64,000 nt of DNA from UBA1429 sp964482225 (lineage in GTDB: Bacteria; Chloroflexota; Anaerolineae; UBA1429), in contig CAYZWT010000010.1 in the NCBI GenBank assembly GCA_964482225.1, forward strand, positions 62,001 through 126,000. Direction: 5' to 3'. Position numbers and translations under genes: made by a program. The notes under the pieces were generated by a model. That model did no database searches. It was not told the origin of the DNA and worked only from the letters and a program-made list of their open reading frames with translations. Of the stretch, positions 51,230 through 59,128 are shown in pieces. Every line of letters begins with the position of its first letter. The first letter of the stretch is position 1.

Positions 51230-51994
51230 TCATCGTCTGGGGAGCGCCAGCTCCTCTTCTTCCGGCCCCTCCTGCCGCCGTAACGCCTGGGCTTCCTCCT
51301 CCTCTTCGGGCATCTCCTGGCGGCGCAGCTCTTGCAGCTCGTCTTCCTTGCCCAGGCCCTCCTGGCGGCGCAGCGGCTGTACCTCTTCCTCTTCTTCCTC
51401 CGGCTGGCGCGCCACACCTTGCAGGCGCTGAACGGCGGCCTGGGCCACGGCGTCTGCCTCCTGCTCGGCGGGGTCGTTGGCCGCGCCTACGGTGAGCTGG
51501 GCGCCATCGCGCTGCTGCATCACGTGGGCCAGTTCGTGGGCCAGCAGCCGTTGGCCCGCGCCCGTCTCGGGTGCATACTCGCCCGCCCCGAAAAAGATGT
51601 CGCCCCCGTGGGTAAACGCCCGCGCCGAGAGGTCCTGGTTGAGCGCGGCGGCCTGCGCATCATCGTGCACGCGCACGCTCGAGAGATCGGCCCCCAGCGC
51701 GCCCTCCATCGGCCCGCGCACCCCATGGGCCAGCGGTTGGCCGCCGCCACGCTGGCTCTCGATGGCTCGCTCGACCCTCTCTGGCGCGACAAACTCGCCG
51801 TCGCTGGCCAGGCGCTGCAAGAGCGCGTTGCCCGCCCGCGAGCGCAAGGCCCATAGCCCGCGCGTTGTGACCCCGCCGCGCGCCAAGCGCACCGGGCGTG
51901 AGCCCTCCGCCCTGGCCGGTTGCGGCGCGCGATGGGGCGTGCGCCGCTGCTCGCGCCTTGGCGCAATGCGCTGCCATTCCTTTTCGCCGCTCAT
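51230..51994 (-). CDS. DUF4157 (eCIS core) protein with LRRQE repeat tail
   Basis: In the 254-aa protein the DUF4157 domain (about residues 85-165) has LGADLSSVRVHDDAQAAALN, ARAFTHGGDIFFGAGEY and the HExxH-like LLAHELAHVMQQ. The domain is a genetic marker of eCIS loci, often found on cargo or near it. The C-terminal 65 residues repeat acidic runs with LRRQEG/LRRQEM/LRRQEG/LPRR about every 17 residues. It could be a cargo-loading factor or an effector with a putative zinc-protease centre; the catalytic role is unproven. It overlaps nothing and starts 4 nt after the AAA+ gene stop. Confidence 0.8.
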   Translation of the reverse strand: MSGEKEWQRIAPRREQRRTPHRAPQPARAEGSRPVRLARGGVTTRGLWALRSRAGNALLQRLASDGEFVAPERVERAIESQRGGGQPLAHGVRGPMEGALGADLSSVRVHDDAQAAALNQDLSARAFTHGGDIFFGAGEYAPETGAGQRLLAHELAHVMQQRDGAQLTVGAANDPAEQEADAVAQAAVQRLQGVARQPEEEEEEVQPLRRQEGLGKEDELQELRRQEMPEEEEEAQALRRQEGPEEEELALPRR

Positions 51995-51998
51995 CGCC

Positions 51999-54113
51999 TC
52001 ACCTCCTGGAGCCCCGCTCCAGCGCCCCTGCCCTCAGGGGCGCAAACTCGTCTTCGTCAATCAGCTTGCCCAGCTTTTGGAACTCGCGGCGCACGCCCCG
52101 CAGCAGGTGCGCCATCCCCACCGGCCGGCCATCGCGGGCAGCCAGGAAAGCGGCGGTGACCAGGGCGTTGCGGATGCTGCCCCCCGAGAGCTTGAAGCGC
52201 TCGGCCAGCTCCTCCCATTCCACGTCGGGGGCCAGGGGCAGCTCTGGCGGGGCCGAGCGTTGCCAGATGAGCAGCCGCGCCTCGCGCTCGGGAAAGGGGA
52301 ACTCGATGCTGAACTGCAAGCGCCGCAGGAACGCCTCGTCCAGGTTCTGGCGCAGGTTGCTGGTCAGGATCACGACGCCGTCATACTCTTCCACTTTTTG
52401 CAGCAGGTAGCTGATCTCGATGTTGGCATAGCGGTCGTGGGCGTCCTTGGTCTCGGAACGCTTGCCAAAGAGGGCGTCGGCCTCGTCAAAGAGCAGAATG
52501 GCGTTGGAATCCCGCGCCAACTCGAAAATGCGATCCAGGTTCTTTTCCGTCTCGCCGATGTACTTGCTGACCACGCCGGAGAGATCAATGCGATAGAGGT
52601 CCAGCGCCAGGTCGTTGGCGATCACCTCGGCGGCCATGGTCTTGCCGGTGCCCGAGGGCCCGGCAAAGAGGGCCGAGAGCCCCTGGCCGCGCGCCGAGCG
52701 CGCCCCCAGCGCCCAGGCGCCATACACGATGTGGCGGTAGCGGAACTGGTCGCACAGCTCATGGATCTGGGCGATGCGGTCGGGCGGCAGCACCAGGTCC
52801 TCCCAGCGGTGGCGGGGCGCGATCTGCTGGGCCAGCTTGCCCAGGCGCACGCTGCTCACGGCGCGGGCCGCCGACGTCAGGTCCTCGAACGTCACGAGCT
52901 CCCGATGCGGATCACGCTGGCGGGCCAGGGCGCGGGCGCTGTGGGCCGCCGACGCGATCTGGCCGCCAGCCAGGCGATAGCGAGCCGCCAGCTCGGCCAG
53001 GTCGGCGTCCGGGGCCAGGGTTGCATCGCCCAGGGCGCGCTCCCAGAGGCGTTGGCGGGCCTCAAAGGCGGGCCGTTCCAGGGGCACCCGGAACAGGGGC
53101 GGGCCCTCGGGCGCGGGCAGGGGCGCGGCGGCCTGCTCGGGAATGTCGCATATGGCGGTGAGGGCGCAGACGCGCAGCAGCTCGTCCCAGCCCGGGGGCA
53201 GGCGCGGCTCCTCGGGCGAGTTGGGCTCGGGGGGCAACGACACGGCCAGCACGGCGCCGGTCAGCAGCGCGCCCCGCACGGCCTCACGCACGGCGGGCAG
53301 GATCGGCGCGCCCTGGGCCAGCAGCGCATCCAGGGCCAGGCGCGCCAGGGGCCGTCCTCGCTGACAGGCCAGGTCTTGCGCCAGAGCCAGGGCCGACCAG
53401 CGCTCCTGGGCGTGGACGTGCGCCCAAAAAGGCAACGGCTCGCGCAAGAGCAGCACTTCGATCAGGCCTTGTTGCTCCGGGGGATACACGGTGAGATCGG
53501 GCCCGCCATCGAGCGCAGCCCAGTAGGGGGCGGCGGCGGGCGGGGCATCCGCGGCGCCCAACAGCCAGCGCGTCAGATCGGGCGCGACCGTCGCCGTGCG
53601 GCGCAGCAGGGCATCGGGGCCCTCGGCGGGCGGCTCGATGCGCAGCAGGCCATAGCGGGCCAGGGCGCCTGTGGCCTCAAAGGCCGGGCGAGCATGGATG
53701 CGTTCGGGCAGGTCGGGACAGAGCAAGTTGAGAAGCAGGTCCACCGTGGGGCACTTGGCGGTCACATCATCCTGGAGATAGGCCAGGATGCGGTCGTACT
53801 TGAGGTCTAGCTCGGGCAACAGGCAGAGCAGGAGGGCATCCTGCTCGAACCGGGTGAGGCCAAAGGCGCGCACCAGATGCTGCCAGGGGGCAGAGCTCAG
53901 CGCGGGTTCGTCATCAGGAGCGCGCGGGAGACCGGCGCTCAATAGGGGCTGGCCAAAGGGGCGCTCCAACAGCTCCTGGAACTCGAGGTCCGAGATGAAC
54001 AGGCCGCGATAGTCGCCCGGATCGGCAGGGCGCTCGGCATGCAGCCGCCTGGACGCAGCCACAAGCAGCGCATCAATGCGCCCTAGTTCTGCCAGAATGC
54101 CCGCATCGAGCAT
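51999..54113 (-). CDS. eCIS AAA+ ATPase (Afp15-type)
   Basis: The 704-aa protein has an N-terminal helical region of about 400 residues and a classical AAA+ module at about 450-650: Walker A GPSGTGKTMAAEV, Walker B ILLFDEADALFGKRSE, sensor TSNLRQNLDEAFLRRLQ with arginine finger, and FPFPEREARL. It is required for particle assembly in Afp/PVC-like systems. It is the first gene after two tandem promoters, so it opens the operon. Confidence 0.92.
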   Translation of the reverse strand: MLDAGILAELGRIDALLVAASRRLHAERPADPGDYRGLFISDLEFQELLERPFGQPLLSAGLPRAPDDEPALSSAPWQHLVRAFGLTRFEQDALLLCLLPELDLKYDRILAYLQDDVTAKCPTVDLLLNLLCPDLPERIHARPAFEATGALARYGLLRIEPPAEGPDALLRRTATVAPDLTRWLLGAADAPPAAAPYWAALDGGPDLTVYPPEQQGLIEVLLLREPLPFWAHVHAQERWSALALAQDLACQRGRPLARLALDALLAQGAPILPAVREAVRGALLTGAVLAVSLPPEPNSPEEPRLPPGWDELLRVCALTAICDIPEQAAAPLPAPEGPPLFRVPLERPAFEARQRLWERALGDATLAPDADLAELAARYRLAGGQIASAAHSARALARQRDPHRELVTFEDLTSAARAVSSVRLGKLAQQIAPRHRWEDLVLPPDRIAQIHELCDQFRYRHIVYGAWALGARSARGQGLSALFAGPSGTGKTMAAEVIANDLALDLYRIDLSGVVSKYIGETEKNLDRIFELARDSNAILLFDEADALFGKRSETKDAHDRYANIEISYLLQKVEEYDGVVILTSNLRQNLDEAFLRRLQFSIEFPFPEREARLLIWQRSAPPELPLAPDVEWEELAERFKLSGGSIRNALVTAAFLAARDGRPVGMAHLLRGVRREFQKLGKLIDEDEFAPLRAGALERGSRR

Positions 54114-54174
54114 GGCGCCCTCCTAGAGCCACGATCGGAACGGTTGGCCCGCCGTATCGTCGGCCATCAACACT

Positions 54175-54204
54175 ATCATACGACCAAGGGGCTAGCGCTG
54201 TCAA
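54175..54204 (-). promoter_or_regulatory. eCIS operon promoter P2 (proximal)
   Basis: On the minus strand, TTGACA (54204-54199), 18-nt spacer and TATGAT (54180-54175). Confidence 0.65.
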
Positions 54205-54230
54205 TGGTCAACAGGGTCTGTTTCTTGGGT

Positions 54231-54259
54231 ATCATAACAAAGGGAACCAACATAGTCAA
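54231..54259 (-). promoter_or_regulatory. eCIS operon promoter P1 (distal)
   Basis: On the minus strand, TTGACT (54259-54254), 17-nt spacer and TATGAT (54236-54231). The surrounding sequence is markedly lower in GC than the operon. Confidence 0.7.
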
Positions 54260-54461
54260 GAAAAATCGGGCCAGGGCCTGCGGGGGAATGCGTTCATGGT
54301 CACGCGTGCAGACAGCTATCTGGCAAACGTGGCGGTGGGCGGGCGCCTCGCCCGCCCATATGAAGCAAAGCGCCCTTGCCCAGTGCCCGGCTCCAGACGA
54401 TGCAATTCGTCGTAACGGGCAAGACGCCCGCGCCCCCTAGCTTACTGCTGCCGGGCGCCGC
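54260..54461. other. Rest of the eCIS upstream intergenic region
   Basis: No gene supported. It holds sequence that could carry activator sites for the eCIS promoters, and the GGCGGGCG palindrome at 54337-54357. Confidence 0.4.
54337..54357. repeat. GGCGGGCG palindrome, copy B
   Basis: 9-bp perfect stem GGGCGGGCG-CCT-CGCCCGCCC. The 19-nt core matches the copy at 33560 except for one loop base. Confidence 0.6.
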
Positions 54462-55691
54462 CTAGCCCGCCAGAAAGTGGCGCAGGGCGTCGCTCTGCGG
54501 GAACGGCCCATAGCCCCCGGCCGAACATGGGGCAGTGGCGCGGGCCCAGGTCGCGCCCAGGTCGGAGAAAAGGCCGCCCTCGGCCATGCCGCGCCGCAGC
54601 AGCGCATCCATACCATCCGCCACCACCAGGGGCTCGCCATCGGCCTCCACCTGGCGCGTCCGGGCCTCGATGCCGCGCACGCCGCCGCTGGACTCAAAGG
54701 CCAGGTTGACCGTCAGCACGTGGGGCAGCGCCTCGCCCACCCCACAGAGGGGCTGGGCCTCGACGCCCGCAACGACCCGCGCCGCCTGCTCCAGGGGGCG
54801 GCCCTGGTTCGAGGCCGGATCGGGGTTGGCAATGGTGCGGCGGCTGCCATCGGCCAGGGTCACCGTGGCGGTATCGGTGGCCGCCTCCCACCAGATGGCG
54901 CCGCGCTCGCACTGGATCTGCATCTGGGGCTCGATGGACTCCTGCACGGCGTGGCTGGCATAGTGATACAGCCGCGCGCCATCGCTCAACTGGATCTCGA
55001 TGCACGAGGTGTCATAGCTGGGGATGGCGTTGGCGCGATAGAGCTCGGCCCGCACGGCGGCGATGGCGGGCCGCTGGGGCTGCACCCCGGCCAAGTAGAG
55101 GAGATTGGTGAGGTAGTGGGCCGTAGCGTTGGTGGCGGGCCCATCCAGCACCCAACCTTGGGGGCTCTTGAGCTGGCCCGCCCAGGCGTTGCGCCTATAA
55201 TAGCCGGCGCCGCGCGGCCAGCCGATGACGCAGCGCGCCTCTCGCACGCGCCCCAGCTCTCCCCGCGCCAGCAGCCCGGCCAACGCCTGGATGGTGGGGC
55301 TGTGGAGCCACTGGTACGCCACGGCGCACCAGCGCCCCGAGCGCGCCTCGGCCTCTTGCACGGCCCACGCCTCCTGCACAGTAGCGGCCAGGGGCTTTTC
55401 CACCAGCACGGGATAGCCCGCATCCAGGGCCTGCCCCGCCAAGGGCGCGTGGGTGGCAATGCCCGTGGGCAGGCCGATTATGTCAATGCCTTCATCGGCC
55501 AGCAGTGCGTCCAGAGCGGGGTACACGGCGCAGCCCTGGGCAGCCAGGCGCGCCAGTTCCTCGCCATAGCGCTCGGGGCGGCGCACCACCACGGCGCCGA
55601 TGCAGGCGACGCCACGCTGGCGCAACGCCTCCAGCCAGCGCACCCAGACCGACGCATAGCCCCCCACCCCGACCAGTCCGTAACGTATCAT
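54462..55691 (-). CDS. Gfo/Idh/MocA family oxidoreductase
   Basis: The 409-aa NAD(P)-dependent sugar or polyol dehydrogenase-like protein has an N-terminal Rossmann motif (YGLVGVGGYASVWVRWLEAL), GIDIIGLPTGIATHAPLAGQALDAG-type strand-helix, and EKPLAATVQEAWAVQE, which contains the family's EKP lysine. C-terminal alpha/beta domain follows with WAGQLKSPQGWVLDGPATNA. The substrate cannot be inferred. It is a lone gene divergent from mobB; 103 nt between the two starts must hold both promoters. Confidence 0.85.
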   Translation of the reverse strand: MIRYGLVGVGGYASVWVRWLEALRQRGVACIGAVVVRRPERYGEELARLAAQGCAVYPALDALLADEGIDIIGLPTGIATHAPLAGQALDAGYPVLVEKPLAATVQEAWAVQEAEARSGRWCAVAYQWLHSPTIQALAGLLARGELGRVREARCVIGWPRGAGYYRRNAWAGQLKSPQGWVLDGPATNATAHYLTNLLYLAGVQPQRPAIAAVRAELYRANAIPSYDTSCIEIQLSDGARLYHYASHAVQESIEPQMQIQCERGAIWWEAATDTATVTLADGSRRTIANPDPASNQGRPLEQAARVVAGVEAQPLCGVGEALPHVLTVNLAFESSGGVRGIEARTRQVEADGEPLVVADGMDALLRRGMAEGGLFSDLGATWARATAPCSAGGYGPFPQSDALRHFLAG

Positions 55692-55739
55692 GGCGCTTCC
55701 TTTCCGAATCGGTCATCTCGCGCCAGAGCGATATGGTGC

Positions 55740-55745
55740 TATAAT
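55740..55745 (+). promoter_or_regulatory. -10 element (TATAAT) before mobB
   Basis: Perfect TATAAT 49 nt before the mobB ATG; the -35 is not clear. Confidence 0.4.
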
Positions 55746-55794
55746 CGGCCCCAACGCCGCTCCACCGCACATTGCCTACCATTATAGGGGAAAT

Positions 55795-56301
55795 ATGCCA
55801 ACAGCTCTATCCATCGTCGGCTGGCACAACGCGGGCAAGACCACGCTCTGCGTGCGCCTGGTGCAGGCGCTCAAGCGCCGGGGCATTGCCGTGGGGGTCA
55901 TCAAGCACTCGATGGCCGGGTTCGAGATGGATCGCCCGGGCACGGATACAAGCCGCTTTGCCGAGGCGGGCGCCGATCTCGTAGCCATCGCCAGCCGCGA
56001 TGCACTGGCCTGGATCGAGCGCCTGCCCGAGGAAACGTCATTGGCCGAGATCATGATGCGCTTGCCGGAGGGCATCGAGGTGGTGATCGCCGAGGGATTC
56101 AAGCGCGAGCCCCTGCCCAAGATCGAGGTGTTACGCATCGAGACAGGCACAGAACCCATCGCACGCCCCGAAGAGTTGCTGGCCATCGTGAGCGATGACG
56201 TGGCCGACCCGCGCCCGGCCCCGCGCTTTGCCACCGGCGATACCGAGGGGCTGGTGGCCTTGCTGGAGGAAAGGGGCCTGATCCCGCGCCGGGCGGGTTA
56301 G
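55795..56301 (+). CDS. mobB: Molybdopterin-guanine dinucleotide biosynthesis protein MobB
   Basis: The 168-aa P-loop GTPase adapts molybdenum cofactor for MGD synthesis. It has Walker A IVGWHNAGKTTLCVRLVQAL, GVIKHSMAGFEMDRPGTDTSRFAEAGAD (in part) and VVIAEGFKREPLPKIEVLR. The ATG follows AGGGGAAAT. The end overlaps the convergent glycosyltransferase gene by 4 nt. No other Mo-cofactor genes are adjacent; a MOT1-like transporter lies at 27.2 kb. Confidence 0.92.
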   Translation: MPTALSIVGWHNAGKTTLCVRLVQALKRRGIAVGVIKHSMAGFEMDRPGTDTSRFAEAGADLVAIASRDALAWIERLPEETSLAEIMMRLPEGIEVVIAEGFKREPLPKIEVLRIETGTEPIARPEELLAIVSDDVADPRPAPRFATGDTEGLVALLEERGLIPRRAG

Positions 56302-57338
56302 GTCCCCGTGGCGACATCATCCGAGCCGGCCCGCGCCACAATGGCCAGCAGGATCAGGATCGCCAGCCCAGCGCCCACCAGGATCGCCAGCTTGAGGATG
56401 CGCAGTGGGCTCAACAGGGCCACGGCCCCCAACAGCGCCGTGATGCCATAGTAGAGCAGCACGATGCGGCCTACGGGCCAGCCCAGGTCTTGCAGGCGCA
56501 GGTGCAGATGGCCCCGGTCGCCCAGGGAGATCGGCTGGCCGCGCCGCCAGCGCGAATAGACCTGCCACACGATATCCACGATGGGCAGCCAGAGCACCAG
56601 CAGCACCGAGGCCACTTTGGCGCCAGCGACGATGGCCAGCGCCCCCAGGGCATAGCCCAGGACATAGGCGCCGCCCCCCAAAAAGATGCGCGCCGGGTAA
56701 AAGTTGAACACCAGGAACCCGAGGCAGCAACCGATCAGCGCCAGGGGCAGGAGCGAGACGCTGTATTGGCCCAGGCGCAGCATGTGGATGAACAGCACCC
56801 CCGCCGCGATGGCCGTCACGCCCGTGGCCAGGCCGTCCAGCCCATCCGCCATGTTGACCGTGTCGGTCATGCCCACCAGCCAGGCCAGGCTGATGGGCAG
56901 CATCAGGTACCAATCTATCCAGATCTGCCGGTCGGTAAAGGGATTGTTGAATACCTCGATAAACACCTTGCAGCCGATGGCGACCAGGGCCGCCGCCGCC
57001 AGCCCCGCCAGTTGGGCCAAGGGCGAGAGCTTGAAGCGGTCGTCCAGCAGGCCCACGATCCAGACGATGCCCATGCCCGCTAGAACGCCCGCCAGGCGCG
57101 TCAACTCGAGGGGATCGCTGCGTTCCACGCCCAACCAGACGGGCACGAGGGCCGCCAGCGCAAAGGCCGGATAGATGCCCAGCCCGCCGATGCGCGGGAT
57201 CTCGCCGATGTGGGTGCGGCGCCCGCCGGGGCGATCCACAATCCCCCAGCGCTTGCCCAGCCCGATGGCGAGAGGCGTGAGCAGCGCCACCCCGCCAAAC
57301 CCGACCCCCAACACCAGCGCAAAGAGCAGCGGCGACAT
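56298..57338 (-). CDS. WecA/MraY-family phospho-sugar transferase, catalytic GDxG motif altered
   Basis: The 346-aa polytopic membrane protein has about 10-11 hydrophobic segments. Family blocks: RTHIGEIPRIGGLGIYPAF, DDRFKLSPLAQLAGL, VGMTDTVNMADGLDGLATG and GHLHLRLQDLGW with the HLHxRL end motif. The normally invariant FMGDxGS loop reads FLGGGAYVLG here, so the acidic residue is missing. It would otherwise transfer a sugar-1-phosphate from UDP-sugar to undecaprenyl phosphate. Activity is therefore uncertain, or the acid is supplied differently. It starts 4 nt after upp ends. Confidence 0.8.
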   Translation of the reverse strand: MSPLLFALVLGVGFGGVALLTPLAIGLGKRWGIVDRPGGRRTHIGEIPRIGGLGIYPAFALAALVPVWLGVERSDPLELTRLAGVLAGMGIVWIVGLLDDRFKLSPLAQLAGLAAAALVAIGCKVFIEVFNNPFTDRQIWIDWYLMLPISLAWLVGMTDTVNMADGLDGLATGVTAIAAGVLFIHMLRLGQYSVSLLPLALIGCCLGFLVFNFYPARIFLGGGAYVLGYALGALAIVAGAKVASVLLVLWLPIVDIVWQVYSRWRRGQPISLGDRGHLHLRLQDLGWPVGRIVLLYYGITALLGAVALLSPLRILKLAILVGAGLAILILLAIVARAGSDDVATGT

Positions 57339-57342
57339 GGCG

Positions 57343-57990
57343 CTACCTCTGTCCGGTGCCGAACTGGCGATCCCCCGCGTCGCCCAGGCCGGGCACGATA
57401 TAGCCCTCGGGGGGATCCTCCGCCGACGCCGGCAACGGCGTCAGGCGTTCGTCTATGGCAGCCACATGGATATCCACGTCGGGGTGTGCGCTGGAGAGGG
57501 CCTGGATGCCCTCGGGGGCGGCGATGATGCCCACAAACTTGATCCAGGGCACGCCGCACTCTTTGAGCATGTCCACCGTGGCGATGGCCGAGCCGCCCGT
57601 GGCCAGCATCGGGTCCAACACCAGGCAGACCTGCACGGTGGGCGTGGGGGGCAGCTTGCTATAGTAGCGCACCGGCTGTAGCGTCTCGTGGTCGCGATAG
57701 ACGCCGATATGCCAGACCTGGGCATCGGGGATCAGTTCCCAGATGGCGTCCACCATGCCCAATCCGGCGCGCAAGATGGGCACCAGCCCGATGCGATGGG
57801 CCAGCGCGTGCCCCTGGGCCTCGGCCAGGGGGGTCGTCACGGCGCGCTCCACCAGGGGGAGATCGGCCGTGGCCTCGTAGGCCAGGAGCGTGGCGAGCTC
57901 GCGCACCAGGGCGCGGAACTGGAACGAAGAGGTGCGCACATCGCGCAGCAGCGCGAGCTTGTGCTTGACCAGGGCGTGCTCCGAGGTCAC
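57343..57990 (-). CDS. upp: Uracil phosphoribosyltransferase
   Basis: The enzyme salvages uracil to UMP with PRPP. The protein (216 aa from this start) has ALVKHKLALLRDVRTSSFQFRAL, VPILRAGLGMVDAIWELIPDA, HIGVYRDHETLQPVRYYSKLP, PRPP-binding LVLDPMLATGGSAIATV and PEGYIVPGLGDAGDRQFGT (longer blocks trimmed). The start used is GTG 57990, which gives normal length; an in-frame GTG at 58041 has GGAGG 4 nt upstream and would add 17 residues. It is separated from porB by a terminator. Confidence 0.93.
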   Translation of the reverse strand: MTSEHALVKHKLALLRDVRTSSFQFRALVRELATLLAYEATADLPLVERAVTTPLAEAQGHALAHRIGLVPILRAGLGMVDAIWELIPDAQVWHIGVYRDHETLQPVRYYSKLPPTPTVQVCLVLDPMLATGGSAIATVDMLKECGVPWIKFVGIIAAPEGIQALSSAHPDVDIHVAAIDERLTPLPASAEDPPEGYIVPGLGDAGDRQFGTGQR

Positions 57991-58062
57991 AATGCGACCC
58001 CGTCCGCCTTGCGCCGATCCTTTTGCCAGGCCGTCAGCCACAGGACCTCCTCGATGCACAAA

Positions 58063-58090
58063 GGGGGAGCCCGCCTTGGCAGACTCCCCC
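58063..58090 (-). terminator. Terminator after the por operon
   Basis: GGGGGAG/CTCCCCC stem with a 14-nt loop followed on the minus strand by TTT, 24 nt beyond porB. Confidence 0.65.
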
Positions 58091-58113
58091 ACATGATTCC
58101 GGTTTGTGTGATC

Positions 58114-59073
58114 CTACGCGTGCTTGCCCTGGGTGCAGGCCTCTTCTCGCAAGAGGCGCTCCCATTCCTGATCCACCCGCTCCTGGATCTCTTCCACCAG
58201 CCAGGCGTTGGCCGGGCGGAAGAGATGGCGGAAACGACCCTGGGCGCGCAGCCAATCGGCCACGGGCTTTTTCTCGCGCGGTTTATAGTTGACCGTGATG
58301 ACGCCATCCTCGACCTCGTACAGCGGCCAGTAGCAGGTGTCGGCGGCCAGTTCGGTCATCGGCATGGTCTGGTCGCTGGCGTGACGCCAACCGCGCGGGC
58401 AGGGCGCCAGGATATTGAGCACGGCGGGCCCATCCACCGAGGCGGCCTTTTTCGCCTTGCGCATCAGGTCACGATAGTTGTGGGGCGCAGCCTGGGCCAC
58501 GTATGGGATCTCGTGGGCGGCCATGATGCGGGTGAATGGCTTGCGCCACTGGGTCTTGCCGGGCAGCACCTCGCCGGCGGGCGATGTGGTCGTGTCGGCG
58601 CCCTTGGGGGTGGCGCTGGAGCGCTGGATGCCCGTGTTCATATACGCCTCGTTGTTGAGGCAGACATAGATAAAGCGGTGGCCCCGCTCCAGGGCGCCCG
58701 AGATGAACTGGAAGCCGATGTCATAGCTGGCGCCGTCCCCGCCGAACGCCAAAAAGGTGATCTGCTTGTCCGCCGGGATGCGGCCCGAGCGCTGGAGCGC
58801 CTTGTAGGCGGCCTCGACGCCCGAGATGGTCGTGGACGAGTTCTCAAAAGCGCTGTGGATCCAGGGCACGTTCCAGGACGTAAAAGGATAAACCGAGGTC
58901 GAGACCTCCAGGCAGCCCGTGGCCGTCGAGAGCACCACAGGCGTCTCGATGGCGTGCAGGATCTGGCGCACAACGGTGGGTTCGGCGCAGCCCGCGCACA
59001 GGCGATGGCCGGGCGCCAGCCGCTCCTCCGGCTTGATGATATCTCGCAGATTGACGCGAATCCGATCGGCCAT
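58114..59073 (-). CDS. porB: Pyruvate:ferredoxin oxidoreductase beta subunit
   Basis: The 319-aa thiamine-diphosphate subunit has the cluster-ligand motif GHRLCAGCAEPTVVRQIL, TATGCLEVSTSVYPFTSW, the TPP/Mg loop FGGDGASYDIGFQF and LNNEAYMNTGIQRSSATPKG. C-terminal CPRGW is conserved. It acts with PorA, PorD and PorG to oxidise pyruvate to acetyl-CoA with ferredoxin reduction. It is last in the operon. Other 2-oxoacids cannot be excluded. Confidence 0.92.
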   Translation of the reverse strand: MADRIRVNLRDIIKPEERLAPGHRLCAGCAEPTVVRQILHAIETPVVLSTATGCLEVSTSVYPFTSWNVPWIHSAFENSSTTISGVEAAYKALQRSGRIPADKQITFLAFGGDGASYDIGFQFISGALERGHRFIYVCLNNEAYMNTGIQRSSATPKGADTTTSPAGEVLPGKTQWRKPFTRIMAAHEIPYVAQAAPHNYRDLMRKAKKAASVDGPAVLNILAPCPRGWRHASDQTMPMTELAADTCYWPLYEVEDGVITVNYKPREKKPVADWLRAQGRFRHLFRPANAWLVEEIQERVDQEWERLLREEACTQGKHA

Positions 59074-59128
59074 GATGTATTCTCCTTGCTACTCGCGTGG
59101 GTGACGCGTGTCAGTTTCCCGCTGGGCG

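Noticed and set aside
35835..54113. Type VI secretion system
   Set aside because: VgrG, PAAR, gp25 and sheath-like genes are shared, but TssJ/L/M and ClpV are missing, and the AAA+ (Afp15-type), DUF4157 and DUF4255 genes mark an eCIS.
35835..54113. Prophage remnant
   Set aside because: No integrase, terminase, capsid or portal genes; gene set and order match eCIS loci.
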